A stretch of 64,000 nt of DNA, taken from Budorcas taxicolor (lineage: Eukaryota; Chordata; Mammalia; Artiodactyla; Bovidae). Each line of letters opens with the position of its first letter. Positions within the stretch are counted from its first letter, which is position 1. The notes under the pieces were generated by a model that did no database searches, was not told the origin of the DNA, and saw only the letters and a program-made list of their open reading frames with translations. The stretch covers positions 32,592,501 through 32,656,500 of the forward strand of contig NC_068922.1 of NCBI RefSeq assembly GCF_023091745.1. The letters run 5' to 3'. The position numbers were made by a program, and so were the translations under genes. This document shows positions 33,248-44,189 of this stretch, piece after piece.

Positions 33248-33435
33248 AGTCCAGGGACTTCCCTAGTGGTCCAGTGGCTAAAACTCCACACTCCCAATGC
33301 AGGGGGGAGTGGGTTCAATCCCTGGTCAAGGAACTAGATCCTGCGTGTTGCTACTGAAGAAAAAAAAAAAGTCCATGCTCTGCAACTAAGACCCAGTGCA
33401 GCCAAATAAATAAAAATAAGTCTTTTAATTAATTT
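33248..33435 (+). mobile_element. CHR-type SINE
   Basis: 'agggacttccctagtggtcc', 'agtgggttcaatccctggtc', an internal A-run, 'cagtgcagccaaataaataa' and a T/A-rich end. Confidence 0.9.
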
Positions 33436-33574
33436 TAGAGAGTCCAGCAATACTGAATCACATGGTTTGAATGAAGAAAATGCTCTTCCTACCCTGGACC
33501 AGCAACATGTTCAGCGGGACTGAGAGCATCCTTTCACCATCTCAGTTCTCTGGTGTTTTTTTTGGTTGGATTTC

Positions 33575-33811
33575 TTTTAATATTTATTTACTTATTTAGC
33601 TGCATCTGGTCTTAGTTGCAGCACACAGGATCTTTGCTGCATCATGCAGGATCTTTCATTGCAGTTCACAGATTCTCTAGTTCAGTGGTTGTGGCATAGA
33701 CTTAGTTGCTCTGCAGCATGTGGAATCTTAGTTCCCTGACCAGGGATCGAACCCACATCCCCTGCATTACAAGGCAGATTCTTAACCACTGGACCACCAG
33801 GGAAGTTCCCT
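33575..33811 (-). mobile_element. CHR-type SINE, antisense
   Basis: 'atttatttacttatttagct' (tail), 'gcagcatgtggaatcttag', 'ttccctgaccagggatcgaa' and the reversed head 'ggaccaccagggaagttccc'. The CHR head and B-box region are well conserved. Confidence 0.92.
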
Positions 33812-34215
33812 CTTGTTGGAATTTTTTTTTTTTTTTGGATACATTTTACCTCCTCACCTTAAAACTAGTGCTTTTAGTGATTATTGGGAAAGAATACATG
33901 GAGCTTGTGATGAGTCACATGATGAGGTAACTCACCCAGGGTTGCAGCTGGAGATAGAGTGTGGGTGGCAAGGGAACCCCAAGATCTAGGTGCTCCTCCT
34001 CACTTCCTGTCATGAGAGCATTTCAGCATAAGCAGGAGGGAGCCAAATAGTGCAAGAATGACCCTTACCTGATCCTTTTTAGCATTTGTATAAATTCAGG
34101 TCACCAGGGTAAAAAAGGTGGTCCAAACTCACATCTGGCTTTACCGCCACTTCCCATCACCACTCCCTCCACATAAACATCTTTCACTAATGCTCCCATG
34201 CTAGCCCCTGTATCT
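33812..34215. other. Unassigned sequence
   Basis: A poly-T run near 33822 is followed by sequence that I cannot assign. Confidence 0.5.
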
Positions 34216-34248
34216 TTGTCTCTTTGGGCTCCTGTAACAGTACTGACT

Positions 34249-34524
34249 GGAGAAGGCAATGGCACCCCACTCTAGTGCTCTTGCCTGGAAAACTCCATGG
34301 ATGGACGAGCCTGGTAGGCTGCAGTCCATGGAGTCACTAAGAGTCGGGCATGACTTGCGCGACTTCACTGTCACTTTTCACTTTCATGCATTGGAGAAGG
34401 AAATGGCAACCCACTCCAATATTCTTGCCTGGAGAATCCCAGGGACAGAGGAGCCTCGTGGGCTGCTGTCTATGGGGTTGCACAGAGTCGGACGCTGAAG
34501 CGACTTAGCAGCAGCAGCAACAGC
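34249..34524 (+). mobile_element. BOV-A2 SINE, full length, perfect target duplication
   Basis: Two Bov-A monomers joined by the 'cactttcactt'-type linker on the + strand, ending in (CAG)n. It is flanked by identical 13-mers aacagtactgact at 34236-34248 and 34525-34537. The duplicated target spans the border between the MLT1 and the BovB tail, so BOV-A2 arrived after BovB. Confidence 0.96.
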
Positions 34525-34531
34525 AACAGTA

Positions 34532-34735
34532 CTGACTCATTTGAAAAGACCCTGATGCTGGGAAAGATTGAAGGCAGAAGGAGAAGGGAATGACAGAGGA
34601 TAAGATGATTAGATGGCATCACCGACTCAATGGACATGAGTTTGAGTAAACTCCGGGAGTTGGCAAGGGACAGGGGGGCCTGGCATGCTACAGCCCATGG
34701 GGTCGCAAAGAGTCAGACACAACTGAACTGAACGG
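34532..34735 (+). mobile_element. BovB LINE 3' tail
   Basis: 'tttgaaaagaccctgatgct', 'gaaggcagaaggagaaggga' and 'ggtcgcaaagagtcagacac' are BovB 3' landmarks. The flanks 'aacagtac' and 'aatagtac' are a likely 8-bp target duplication with one mismatch. Confidence 0.93.
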
Positions 34736-34749
34736 AATAGTACCATAGA

Positions 34750-34960
34750 GGTGTCCCTGGGGGCTCAGCAGTAAAGAATCTACCTGCCAGTGCATGAGGT
34801 GTGGGTTCGATCCTTGGGTCTGGAAGATTCCCTGGAGAAAGGAATGGCAACCTGCTCCAGTATTCCTGCCTGGGAAGTCCCGCGGACAGAGGAGCCTAGT
34901 AGACTACAGTCCATGGGGCCACACAGTCGGACACAGGTTAGTGACTAGACAGCAACAACA
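34750..34960 (+). mobile_element. Bov-tA SINE with CAA-rich tail
   Basis: 'gtgtccctgggggctcagca', 'gggttcgatccttgggtctg', 'ccagtattcctgcctggga' and the tail 'gactagacagcaacaacaag'. It is the third insertion in this MLT1 piece. Confidence 0.92.
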
Positions 34961-35040
34961 AGAGAATACCCTAGTCCGGGTGACTTAAAAACAACAGACG
35001 TTTTTCTCACAGCTCTGGAGAAACATCACTGGCTCGGCCC

Positions 35041-35284
35041 AAATTCTGCCAGGACTTTTCACTGCTCAAAGATAGCCCCTCACCATGGTTTCCAAGGCTT
35101 CCATTGGCCTGACTGCCCAATGCCCATTCCTCTCACTTCCCCACACCACCGTCCCCGTGAGCGGTCTCCCTTCGCTGCCTCCGCAGTCTGCTCCCCAAAC
35201 TCTGTCCCTCAGGCTTGGAATCCTCTCCGTCACACAGCTGACTCTCTCACATCCTCCATTCTGAGGATCGCATGAGTCAGATAC
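35041..35284. other. Unassigned; possible old L2
   Basis: Pyrimidine-rich text ('caggcttggaatcctctcc') is reminiscent of the sense L2 3' region, but too eroded for a firm call. Confidence 0.35.
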
Positions 35285-35420
35285 GCTATCATCCATATCT
35301 TACAGGTGAGGAAACAGGAACAGAGCGGTGAAGTAACTTGCCCAGAGTCACTGCCAGTGAGTCAGCAGTCAAAGACGGTGTGATGCCAGAGTCCATGGTC
35401 TTAGCCATCCTGCTGTGTTT
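35285..35420 (-). mobile_element. MIR, antisense
   Basis: 'tcttacaggtgaggaaacag', 'gaagtaacttgcccagagtc' and 'actgccagtgagtcagcagt' follow the reversed MIR core. Confidence 0.82.
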
Positions 35421-35530
35421 CCGCTCTAATCCTGTTTCTTCGTCTCTAGAGCAGGACTAATACATGGGCCATATCTCACAGGGTCACGTGGGACTCCTGG
35501 CACACAGTAAGGCAAATGTCTGCTACTTTT
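35421..35530 (+). mobile_element. MIR fragment, sense
   Basis: 'gtttcttcgtctctagagca', 'ggactaatacatgggccata' and 'tcctggcacacagtaaggca' match the 3' half of a sense MIR. Confidence 0.6.
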
Positions 35531-37537
35531 AGTTGGGGTAGTAATTGCCAACAGTTTATTCTCTGCCTTTGCCTTCGGTCCAACAAAGGTCCAACCAAGA
35601 CCTTAGGTCTTGGGCCCAAAGTACTTGAGCTGAGGAAGACCTCCAAGGTCCTCTGCAGTGGAATACATTACAGTATTCTGTAATGTATTTCATCTCCATC
35701 ACTGTCATCCCGCTCTGCTTGTTTCCTCCGCAGAACTGTAACAAAATAGCGTATAGATCTTGTCATGAGTGTTTCTCTCTTGTCTGTCTTGGTAGGATGT
35801 GAGTGCCAGGAGGCCAGTGTTCTAAAGTCACTTGTTTGCCGCTGTTCTTCCAGGGCTGAGCCCAGTCACTTTCTTTCAGTAGACTGTCTTCAGTCCCCCT
35901 TCTCTTGAAGTAAACAGGGTTGAGGGGATGGTCTAGTGGGCAATGATAATACAGCACAATGGTGGGATGATGTGGGAAGGATTCTACATCCTAGGAATAT
36001 CCTGGAGAAATAGTACCACGTACTTAGGAATGAGAGGAAGTTTCTGAGAGGAAATGTCTAGAAGTTTCAAAGATCTCAAACTAGATTAAATAACTAGATT
36101 GGAGGTGACAGTATTACCATTTAATTTCTCATCGTCTTTACATCAAAACCGTGTTTTTCAACCTTTTTTTTTATTATTATTACCCCCTTAAGGGGAAATG
36201 TTTTCTAGACAGTATTTTCCTAACCACCATCTCCTCTTCCAAATGTTCATACCACAAATATACTGTGTATCTGTTTATGTATTCTATGTAGACCTATGCT
36301 TTTTACATAAAAAGAGTAACCTTTGTTATCTTCTAAGAGCAAATTCTTACCCACTTGGGGATGGGGATGAAATTTCTCCCATTGAAAATGCATGTATTAA
36401 ACCATTTAATATAGATCAGAAGTCCAAGTTTTGATGAATGCAGTTGATATGTCTTTGTAGTACTTGCTCTTTAAATGTCAAATGGACTGGGTACTGTGGT
36501 TTTTTTTAGTTTTTTTTTTTTTTCCAATTGGAGGAAAAAGTGATGAAAATTTTTTAAATGTGATATATGTGCTCATTGAGTGAAAAGTCACCATTAAAAT
36601 CATAGCAAGAATTTACGTAATAATATCCACCGATGTATGGTCGAGAGCATTAAAGAATGCAGCAGAGGAACTTGTATTTTTAGGGGAAAATGTGACAGAC
36701 AAATGCACAGTGATCATTACACAGTTTGGAAAAGAACATGTGGGGGCTGGTTGATTCTGAGTCCTTGGTGATATATTGGGAAGATGATTTAGGTGGTGTC
36801 TAAGAAATGGTTTAGAAATGGTAATTAAATGATTAGGTAAATGAGTGCTGCTCAGATTACCTGGGAGAATTATGGGTAGGAGAGCTGTGTGTGGAAAGTT
36901 CATGGAGATAAGAAAACATGTCCAGAAAAAGAATGAGTAATCTGGCTTGTACCCTACCGCTGCTATGGTTGGAGGTGAATTCTGTTTGCAACAGTTCTGT
37001 TCATTAAAACAGGTAAATACCAGGTGGCTGTTCCTTGGAGAGTAAAGAGTGTATAGAAGTGATGTGGAGAAAGCTGGGGGAGGAGTTTTTATCATGGAAG
37101 TTAGCCCAAGGGCAAATTATATCTCACTCAACACTTTCCACTAGCTTATCTATCAGGAATTTTAAGAAGGTTAATGCATTAAGGTTGGTTAGATGGTTTA
37201 ACCGTGTATTCCAGCTGTTACTTTGGAGAAGTACTTTTGGATTTTGCTTCAATATCATAATAAGAAAGGCATAACCCCTACAAGTGGCAGGCTTCTAATT
37301 CTGTCTTTTTAGCAGGATTTCTTTTCATTAGCCAAGTGGAATGGAGCTTTCCTGATGTGCAGTGAAATGAGGCGTGACTTAGCCTGATGGTCCATGAAGG
37401 ATGCTCAGCAAGGGTGACATTTAGTTCCTTTAAAGTTGATGTTCCTATTTATACCAAGGAGTGTTTTTGCAGCTATATAAGAGACAAGATATTTCCTAGT
37501 TTTACGTATGTATACATCCTTAGCTTGTTTTTGCCTT
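35531..37537. other. Mostly unassigned; possible L2 3' piece
   Basis: 35780-35870 vaguely follows the sense L2 3' end ('gatgtgagtgccaggaggcc'). The remainder, including a 160-codon minus frame (36613-37095) rich in Ser/Pro/Asn without a recognisable domain, is unexplained. Poly-T runs occur near 36165 and 36500. Confidence 0.4.
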
Positions 37538-38275
37538 TATCTTTTATTGAAGTATAGCTGTGTTATTTATTACTGAAGTAACATGTTAATTTCTGCTGTA
37601 CAGCAGAGTGACTCAGTTATACGTGTATATATTCTTTTTTATATTCTTTTCCATTATGGTTTATCCCAGGATATTGAATAGAGGTCCCTGTGCTATACAG
37701 TAGAGCCTTGTTCATCCATTCTATATGTAATAGTTGGTATCTGCTAACCAGACTTCCGATCCATCCCTCCCCCAACTTCCCCGCCTCCTTGGCAAACATA
37801 AGTCTGTTCTCTATGTCTGTGAATGTTTTTGTTTCAGAGATAGGTTGGTTCATTTGTGCCATATTTTAGATTCCACATGTAAGTGATATGTGGTATGTGA
37901 TTTCTCCTTCTGACTGACTTCACTTAGTATGATAATCTCTAGTTGCACCCACGTTACTGCAAATCGCGTTATTTTGTCCTTTTTCGGGGCTGAGTAGTAT
38001 TCCATTGTGTATATGCACCACATCTCCTTTATTCATTTATCTGTTGATGGGTATTTAGGTTGCTTCCATGTCTTGGCTACTGTGAATAGTGCTGCTATGA
38101 ACCTAAGGATGCGTGTATGTTTTTGAATTATTTTATCTGGATATATGCCCAGTAGTGGGATTGCTGGATCATATGGTAATTCTGTTTTTAGTTTTCTGAG
38201 AAACCTTCATACAGTTCTCCATAGTGTGGCTGCACCAACTTAGGTTCCCATCCACAGTGTAGGAGGGTTCCTATA
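37538..38275 (-). mobile_element. L1 3' end, antisense
   Basis: Clear reversed L1 3' landmarks in order: 'ttttattgaagtatagctg', 'ctgtacagcagagtgactca', 'ccattatggtttatcccagg', 'ggcaaacataagtctgttct', 'gctgagtagtattccattgt', 'gttgcttccatgtcttggct' and 'gtggctgcaccaacttaggt'. It is 5'-truncated at about 740 bp. Confidence 0.93.
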
Positions 38276-38352
38276 TCCTTGACTTTTATTCCGTATCCCA
38301 CTTCCTCAGCTTCCTTCTTGACAGTTCTTCATCTATTTAGTGCCATCTTCAC

Positions 38353-38501
38353 TTTCCTCTGTCCATGGGATTCTCCAGGCAAGCATACAGGAGTGGGTTG
38401 CCTTTTCCTTCTCCAGGGGATCTTGCCAACCCAGGGATCAAACCTAGGCCTTCCAAATTGCAGGCAGATTCTTTATGGTTTGAGCTACCCAGGAAGCCCA
38501 T
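38353..38501 (-). mobile_element. Bov-tA SINE, antisense, 3' part missing
   Basis: Begins inside the element at 'cctctgtccatgggattctc' and ends with the reversed head 'gctacccaggaagccc'. The 'gacacgactgag' tail is absent. Confidence 0.9.
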
Positions 38502-39278
38502 TTTCTTGACAGATGAATGTAAATCATCCCTTGGATGATGCATCACCCTTAAGGAACTTTCTGCCAATCTGTAATATTCCCTGCAGACTGCTAAACTCAT
38601 TAAGTGGCTGACCCATGTCACTCTATACTGAAGCTTTTCTTTTTCATTATTCTTTCCAAGTGCAAACTCTAAGATCTAATCTGTTCCTTTTTCTCCACAA
38701 CTCCCCTTTCACAAGCTTACAGGCTTCCTACTGTTTTCTTCTAGTGCCCCAACCTCTGCCTTCTATTATTAGGCATATTCTGTGTACAGATCTGGGCTGA
38801 AATATATAATAAATCCTGTCATACTAACTTCAAAACAAGGTGACCACCCCTTACTCTGAGTCCTAGCAGGGCTTGAATTTGTGGTTGTCACCCTATTTTA
38901 GCCCTCCTTTGGTATTGTATCAAGTTACCTCCTGAGTTCATTCAAGATTTAGCTTGTTTTTATACAACCAGTGTTCCAGTCCTTGAGATGGCTTACCACT
39001 GTTTGCGTGGACACGCTAGACACATGTCATCTTGACTGCACCAAATAATTGGACGTTATGTGAATTTCACTTGTTACTTGAGCACTTAACTAACAAATGA
39101 GAAACAATATTGGATGACAGTTGTTTGTATGAACTATAGACACTTTGTCCCTTAGGAAATTTTTCCCCCTGCTTGCACATTAACAGATTATTAACATGAT
39201 GACTCACCTCTAAGGAGTTTTGTTTTTGTTTTTTTTTTTTTTTTGAAGTGGGGGAGCATAGGGTAGTGGGGAGGGGGC
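38502..39278. other. Unassigned sequence
   Basis: No repeat family or exon is recognised. Poly-T lies near 39228. Confidence 0.45.
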
Positions 39279-39402
39279 GAGATTCCCTGGCTATCCAGTG
39301 GTTAGGGCTTCATGCTTCCACTGTAGGGGGCACGAATTCGATCCCTGGTTAGGGAACTAAGATCCCACAAGTTATGTGGCATGGCCCCAAAAAAGAAGTT
39401 TC
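39279..39402 (+). mobile_element. CHR-type SINE
   Basis: 'gattccctggctatccagtg', 'gttagggcttcatgcttcca', 'cgaattcgatccctggttag' and 'ggaactaagatcccacaag'. The tail is short and A-rich. Confidence 0.9.
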
Positions 39403-39429
39403 TTTTTTTTCATTTTTGTATAATGTTGG

Positions 39430-40085
39430 AGGGGGTGCAGTTTTTTATTGTGGTAAAGTATATAAATATGTATAACAAAATTAATGTTTTTAACCATTTT
39501 AAGTATACTGTTTAGTGTTGTTGAATATATTCACATGGTTATACAACCATCTCCACCATCCATCTCCAGAACTTTCTTTCTCATGTTCTCCAGCTAAAAC
39601 CCTGTACCCAGTAGACGCTGACTCTCCACACTCCTCCTCCCCTCTCCCCCACCCATAATCACCATTCTCTTTTCTGTTTCTATAAATTTGGGTGTTCTAG
39701 GTACCTCATGTAAGTGGAATTATACAGTGTTTACTCTTTTGTGACCAGCACACTTCACTTAACATAATGTCTTCAAGACTCATCCATGTTGGATCATGTG
39801 TCAGAATTTCTTTCTTTCTTTTTTTTTTTTTTTTGGCAAAGTCACAAGGTATGTGGAATCTCAGTTCCCAACCAGGGCTTGAACCCATGCCCCCCAGCAG
39901 TGGAAGCAGAGTCTTAACCATTGACCACCAGCAAAGTCATCCCTTCCTGTCTAAAGCTGAATAATATTCCAGTGTATGTATCTGCCACATTTTGTTTATC
40001 CTTTCATCTGTCAGTGGACAGTTGGGTTATTTCTGTATATTTTTAGGCTATTGTAAATAACGCTGCTATGAACATAGATGTACAA
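39430..40085 (-). mobile_element. Old L1 3' region, antisense, split by a CHR SINE
   Basis: 'tattgtggtaaagtatataa', 'taaccattttaagtatactg', 'cacatggttatacaaccatc', 'cttcaagactcatccatgtt' before the SINE and 'gaataatattccagtgtatg' after it. It resembles the old L1M-type fragment at 1.7-2.5 kb. Confidence 0.82.
39808..39942 (-). mobile_element. CHR-type SINE, antisense
   Basis: A poly-T start (reversed tail), 'gtatgtggaatctcagttcc', 'caaccagggcttgaacccat', then 'gtcttaaccattgaccacca'. It lies inside the old antisense L1. Confidence 0.88.
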
Positions 40086-41340
40086 TATACTTCCAGGAAC
40101 TTTTAAAGGAAACACTATTAATTATATTCAGAAAACTTAGGCTATTACCTTATACTATATGGCATAAATTGACATCCTCCTACACAATATAATACTTCAT
40201 TTGAAACTGCTGCTAGGTAATAGTACTTTTAAATTTAAATTTAAATATATACCAGCTTCCCTTGGTAGAATAATGTTCTTTTTCAGTAGCTTCTTTATAG
40301 AGTAGAAGAAGATTAGGGGGAAATGTTTGGAGAACTAAAAATAAAAATCAGCTTAATTTTAGTTGATTATATTGTTCTCAACATGGCTAATTGGTTTAAA
40401 TAATCACCATTCTTAGACTACAAATGCATTTCACTTAAGTCAGCAAACTATTTTTCAATTATTTTAATGATGCCAAAGGGAACCATTTTACCAATTCTGT
40501 AACTTTCTTGCCTTTTATGAAATATTCCCTTTAAATGTATATAAGCATTTGAAGCTGTGCAAACATTTAAGTTTAAAAAGTCCTTTAAAGTGTTCAGTTG
40601 CAAGCAAATTCATATCCTCCTAGACAGTAGCAATTCAAGATAAAATATTGAACTCCTATTGGGAAAATATATTTAACAAAACAAATACTGTGTCAGTCTA
40701 GAAAACACGTGGAAACTATCCTTATTCACTTTCATGTTCCACAATTGATTAAAATGTAGTGAATTTCGCCTTGTATTGATTCCAGTGTATAAACTGCACG
40801 AAGTGGGAATCTTGTCTGTTTTGTTTATTGTATACAGACGACACTTATTGGCTAAAACAAATGATTTATCCCAACAGTGTCATTTGGAAGCTCTTCAGTA
40901 GACTTCTTTTGTTCCTTAAAGTAAAATTAATAAACAGAATTTTAAGAAATGTCCTATAGAAGACCAAAAAATAATAAAGGACATAAGTAATAATATCTAT
41001 AAAATCGAGATTTTTCTTTTTTATTGTCATCCCAACTTTGATTACCAACTAATTCACTGTCTGCTCATGCTAGTATGAAGCAAATTAAGAAGGCCAACTT
41101 CTAGTAAGCTCTTTAAAATATTTTGCTCTTGATAGTAGTTACTCAGCATTGAGGACTGATTCTCTTTATGAATTTTTATGACTTTTATTAAAAAAATCTA
41201 TAGTTCTTGGCTTTTGTAAAAAAGCCAAAGAAAAAAAGAGGGCTGATTGCCCTGAAATTTACAACTGTGCCTGTGGATATAAAAATGTCACATGCATTGA
41301 TAACATTAGGAATTTGAGATGAATTGTCATTTGCCCCTCC
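40086..41340. other. Unassigned AT-rich sequence
   Basis: I see no repeat family or gene. AT-rich throughout. Confidence 0.45.
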
Positions 41341-41394
41341 CAACTGACTAACCTTAACCCTAACCGCAACCCCCCACCCTAACTGATGGGCTCT

Positions 41395-41682
41395 TCCTTC
41401 TGCAGAAATGTCACCGTCCTCTGGAACAGTTCTTAGAGGAAAGAGGTGGCCCAGATCATGTACTTCGACATGTTTTTTCCTGGACTCTGATTATTTTACT
41501 TGAAGGAGGGTGGCCCCAGCTGACAGATCACCTCTGTAAAACACCAAATGCTTCAGGTTTTGAAGGGCCACGCAGTGATGCTGCCAGTCAGGAGCCAAAA
41601 ACTCTTCACCTGGGCAGTGTTTCATGATGTAATCAATGCTGAAATTCACCAACATAGCCAATAATCTTTTCTCCACTTAATT
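41395..41682. other. Low-AT island with open frames, unrecognised
   Basis: This block is less AT-rich than its neighbours. On the minus strand, 41491-41676 is open for 61 codons; on the + strand, a frame following 'cttccttctgcag' (an acceptor-like pyrimidine tract plus AG) is open for about 73 codons. I recognise no protein family in either. It could be an exon, a pseudogene piece or chance. Confidence 0.25.
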
Positions 41683-41710
41683 TTGTTATCCATTTATTCC
41701 TTAAAATATC

Positions 41711-41885
41711 CAGGTACTTCCCTGGTAGTCCATCAGTTAAGACTTCACCCTCCAATGCAGAAGGGCGTGGGTTCAGACCCTGGTCAGAGAGCTAAGATCC
41801 CGCATGCCTCATGGCCAAAAAACCAAAACATGAAACAGACGCAGTGTTGTAATGAATTTAATAGAGACTTTAAAAAAATTGATGT
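41711..41885 (+). mobile_element. CHR-type SINE
   Basis: 'caggtacttccctggtagtc', 'gtgggttcagaccctggtca', 'gctaagatcccgcatgcctc', 'acatgaaacagacgcagtgt' and 'atagagactttaaaaaaatt'. Confidence 0.9.
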
Positions 41886-42043
41886 CCCTGGCCTGGAGAA
41901 AATAGATTAGATTAATTTTCTTAATATCCATAATATTCTAGACAGTGTGCATGATGAAACTGGGCAGTTCTTACTTTCCAGCATTTTGTAAAAGCAGAAT
42001 ACTAAGATATTCAGGGACTCTCTTAAGAAGATCACATTTTATC

Positions 42044-42165
42044 ATGTCTGTGTGTATGTGTGTGTGTGTGTTTGTATACAGCAGCTTCCCACTAGCTATT
42101 TGTTTTACACATGGTAGTGTATATATGTCACTGCTACTGTCTTAGTTCATCCCACTGGAGTCTTA
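42044..42165 (-). mobile_element. L1 3' fragment, antisense, with (TG)n
   Basis: A (TG)n tract (42044-42072) is followed by 'cagcagcttcccactagcta', 'cacatggtagtgtatatatg' and 'cttagttcatccca', the same reversed L1 segment seen at 31.9-32.4 kb. Confidence 0.75.
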
Positions 42166-42908
42166 TGTTAATTCGTGTTTTACTTCTCTGTTTGTGGCTC
42201 TCAAAATATTAACATAAAGCAGATTGGGAAGAACTGAGATCTACTTCTAGCTTAATGGACTGGACTCTGCTTCCACATTTTCAGTCTTCATCTTAGTGAT
42301 GACTTCTCAGAGGTTGGGTAGAAATTAGTTCTGATGGAAGGCTTTCCCATCTTCATTGCTGTACAGGATTTATACAGTCACAGCTCTGATGTTTAAATAG
42401 GACTTTTTTTTTTTAATAGCTGTAGGAATATTTCAAATTATTCATCTTTTTTTTCCCTGTGGGAGTTCTGATGTACACTTGTGTGGGGTTGAGTTGTATG
42501 GAGGTTGAGCTATCATTTGGAGTAAAATTCTGTTTTCGGCAGAGGACCGTGTGTTGAAACCCTCTCCTGAGATGGGATCCCTGTGGTTGTTATTTCTCAA
42601 CCTAGTGTCCCTTCTTCAGTGACCCTCATTTCTGCAAACCGCAGTCCTTGGGGCAGTAGTGATGGTACAGCCCTGTCTTCTGACCTTTGTCCAGAATGAT
42701 TTTGTGTCTATGGACATATTCCTGCCTGGATTGACTCCTTTTTAATTTTACTTGTTGTTTGAGATCATTTCCCCTGTCTAGTTCCCTTTGAATTCAGTGT
42801 CCATGTTTTTCCCCTTTAATTCTATTTAGATAAATTTAGATCTTCAGACTGTATGTCCTTTGTTTTCAGCATATTGATAAAGGTCTTTATCTGGAGGCCA
42901 TTATACTT
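42166..42908. other. Unassigned sequence
   Basis: I see no recognisable repeat family or exon. Confidence 0.45.
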
Positions 42909-42910
42909 CT

Positions 42911-43133
42911 GGCCACCTGATGCGAACAGCCAACTCATTGGAAAAGACCCTGATGCTAGGAAATATTGAAGGCAGAAGGAGAAGAGGGTGACAGAGGATG
43001 AACCGGTTGGATGGCATCACCAATTCATTGGACATGACCTTGGGGAAACTTCAGGAGATGGTGAGGGACAAGGAAGCCTGGCATGCTGCAGTCCATGGGG
43101 TCACAGAATCAGACACGACTTGGCAGCTGAACA
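42911..43133 (+). mobile_element. BovB LINE 3' tail
   Basis: 'aactcattggaaaagaccct', 'tgaaggcagaaggagaagag', 'tggatggcatcaccaattca' and 'gtccatggggtcacagaatc', ending 'gcagctgaacaac'. The coding frame is present but short and lacks catalytic parts. Confidence 0.93.
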
Positions 43134-43573
43134 ACATACATCTACCAAAGGCTGGAACTCCTCAGATAGTATGGGTAGGGAAAAACCAATGGCCTCAGTC
43201 TAGCCAGTGTCACCCCAGGAGGGAGTGTAGGCATTGCTGTCTCAGAGTACTGAAATCTTCCTGGAGCCCTGGACTTAAGGCTCAGGTTTCTTTTTTTTCT
43301 TTTTTCCATCTGGGATGTTTACTTATTCCAGGAATACCTCTCCACCCTCATGGTCCAGAACTCATCCAGTTCTGGGAAATTAATACTCCATCTTGGCCAT
43401 TTCTCTTGAGCAGAAACCAGTAGTGTGAGATTCCCAGCTCCTCTTAATGGCAAATTTTTCCAGAACTTGCAGGATGTCTAAGGATCCTGGGACAGAAGAG
43501 TCTCAATAGAAAACTATGAGGACATATGAAAGTAGAAATAGTTCTCTTTGCTGCCCGTAAGACAACAAATGAG
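43134..43573. other. Unassigned sequence
   Basis: I see no recognised repeat or gene. Confidence 0.45.
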
Positions 43574-43574
43574 A

Positions 43575-43879
43575 TGGTTGGTTTGTTTGTTTTGGCAGTG
43601 CTGAGTCTTTGTTGCTTTGCAGGTGTCAGGAGCCACTCTCTAGCTGCAGTGCACAGGATTCTCATCATGTTTGCTTCGATTGTGTAGCACAGGCTTCAGC
43701 AGTTGCAACACACCGGCTCAGTAGTTGTGGCTCCCAGGCTCTAGAGCGCAGGCTCAATAGTTGCGGCACACAGGCTTAGTTGTTCCATGCAATGTGTGAT
43801 CTCCTGGACTGGGGATCAAACCCTTGTCTCCTGCACTGGCAGGAGGATTCTCTGCCACTGAGCCACCAGGGAGGCCCCA
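43575..43879 (-). mobile_element. Long CHR-type SINE, antisense
   Basis: 'ttggcagtgctgagtctttg', 'gcttcagcagttgcaacaca', 'gctctagagcgcaggctcaa', 'gcctcctgcactggcagg'-like text and the reversed head 'gccaccagggaggcccc'. Confidence 0.87.
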
Positions 43880-44189
43880 CAAGCTATTTATTAATTTAAG
43901 CAAGATAGTTCATTTTCATTTAATCCAAGATAATTTTCCCTCCTTTCCTCTCTCCTCAGTCTTCTTATCCTCCTTCACTTTTAGTTATTTTTTTAATACT
44001 TTTCACTGATTCAGTTCATCACCCCTTGCTGCACACCCCACTGAGAAAACAAGTTTGCGGATGGTGCCACAATCATCCTACTACCACCAGTCTTCATCTG
44101 TATCTGTGTTTTCTTCCTCCCTTCATGTGAGAATAGAAGAGGCATGTCTCCTGCTGTGGGAACCCTCTTGTTTAGCTTCTCCCCTTCCA

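Larger units (their letters stand above)
34216..35040 (-). mobile_element. MLT1-type LTR 3' end, antisense, split by three insertions
   Basis: The pieces 'ctttgggctcctgtaacag' (left), 'agtaccatagag' (middle) and 'gaataccctagtccgggtgacttaaaaac', 'tttttctcacagctctgg' (right) join into the reversed 3' end of an MLT1 LTR. A BovB tail, a BOV-A2 and a Bov-tA lie between them. Confidence 0.75.

Noticed and set aside
34216..35040. CpG island or gene promoter near 35.0-35.3 kb
   Set aside because: The C-rich stretch has few CpG dinucleotides and reads as old repeat or unassigned sequence.
36613..37095. 160-codon minus ORF as a gene
   Set aside because: Low-complexity Ser/Pro/Asn-rich translation, no recognisable domain, and no promoter or splice evidence.
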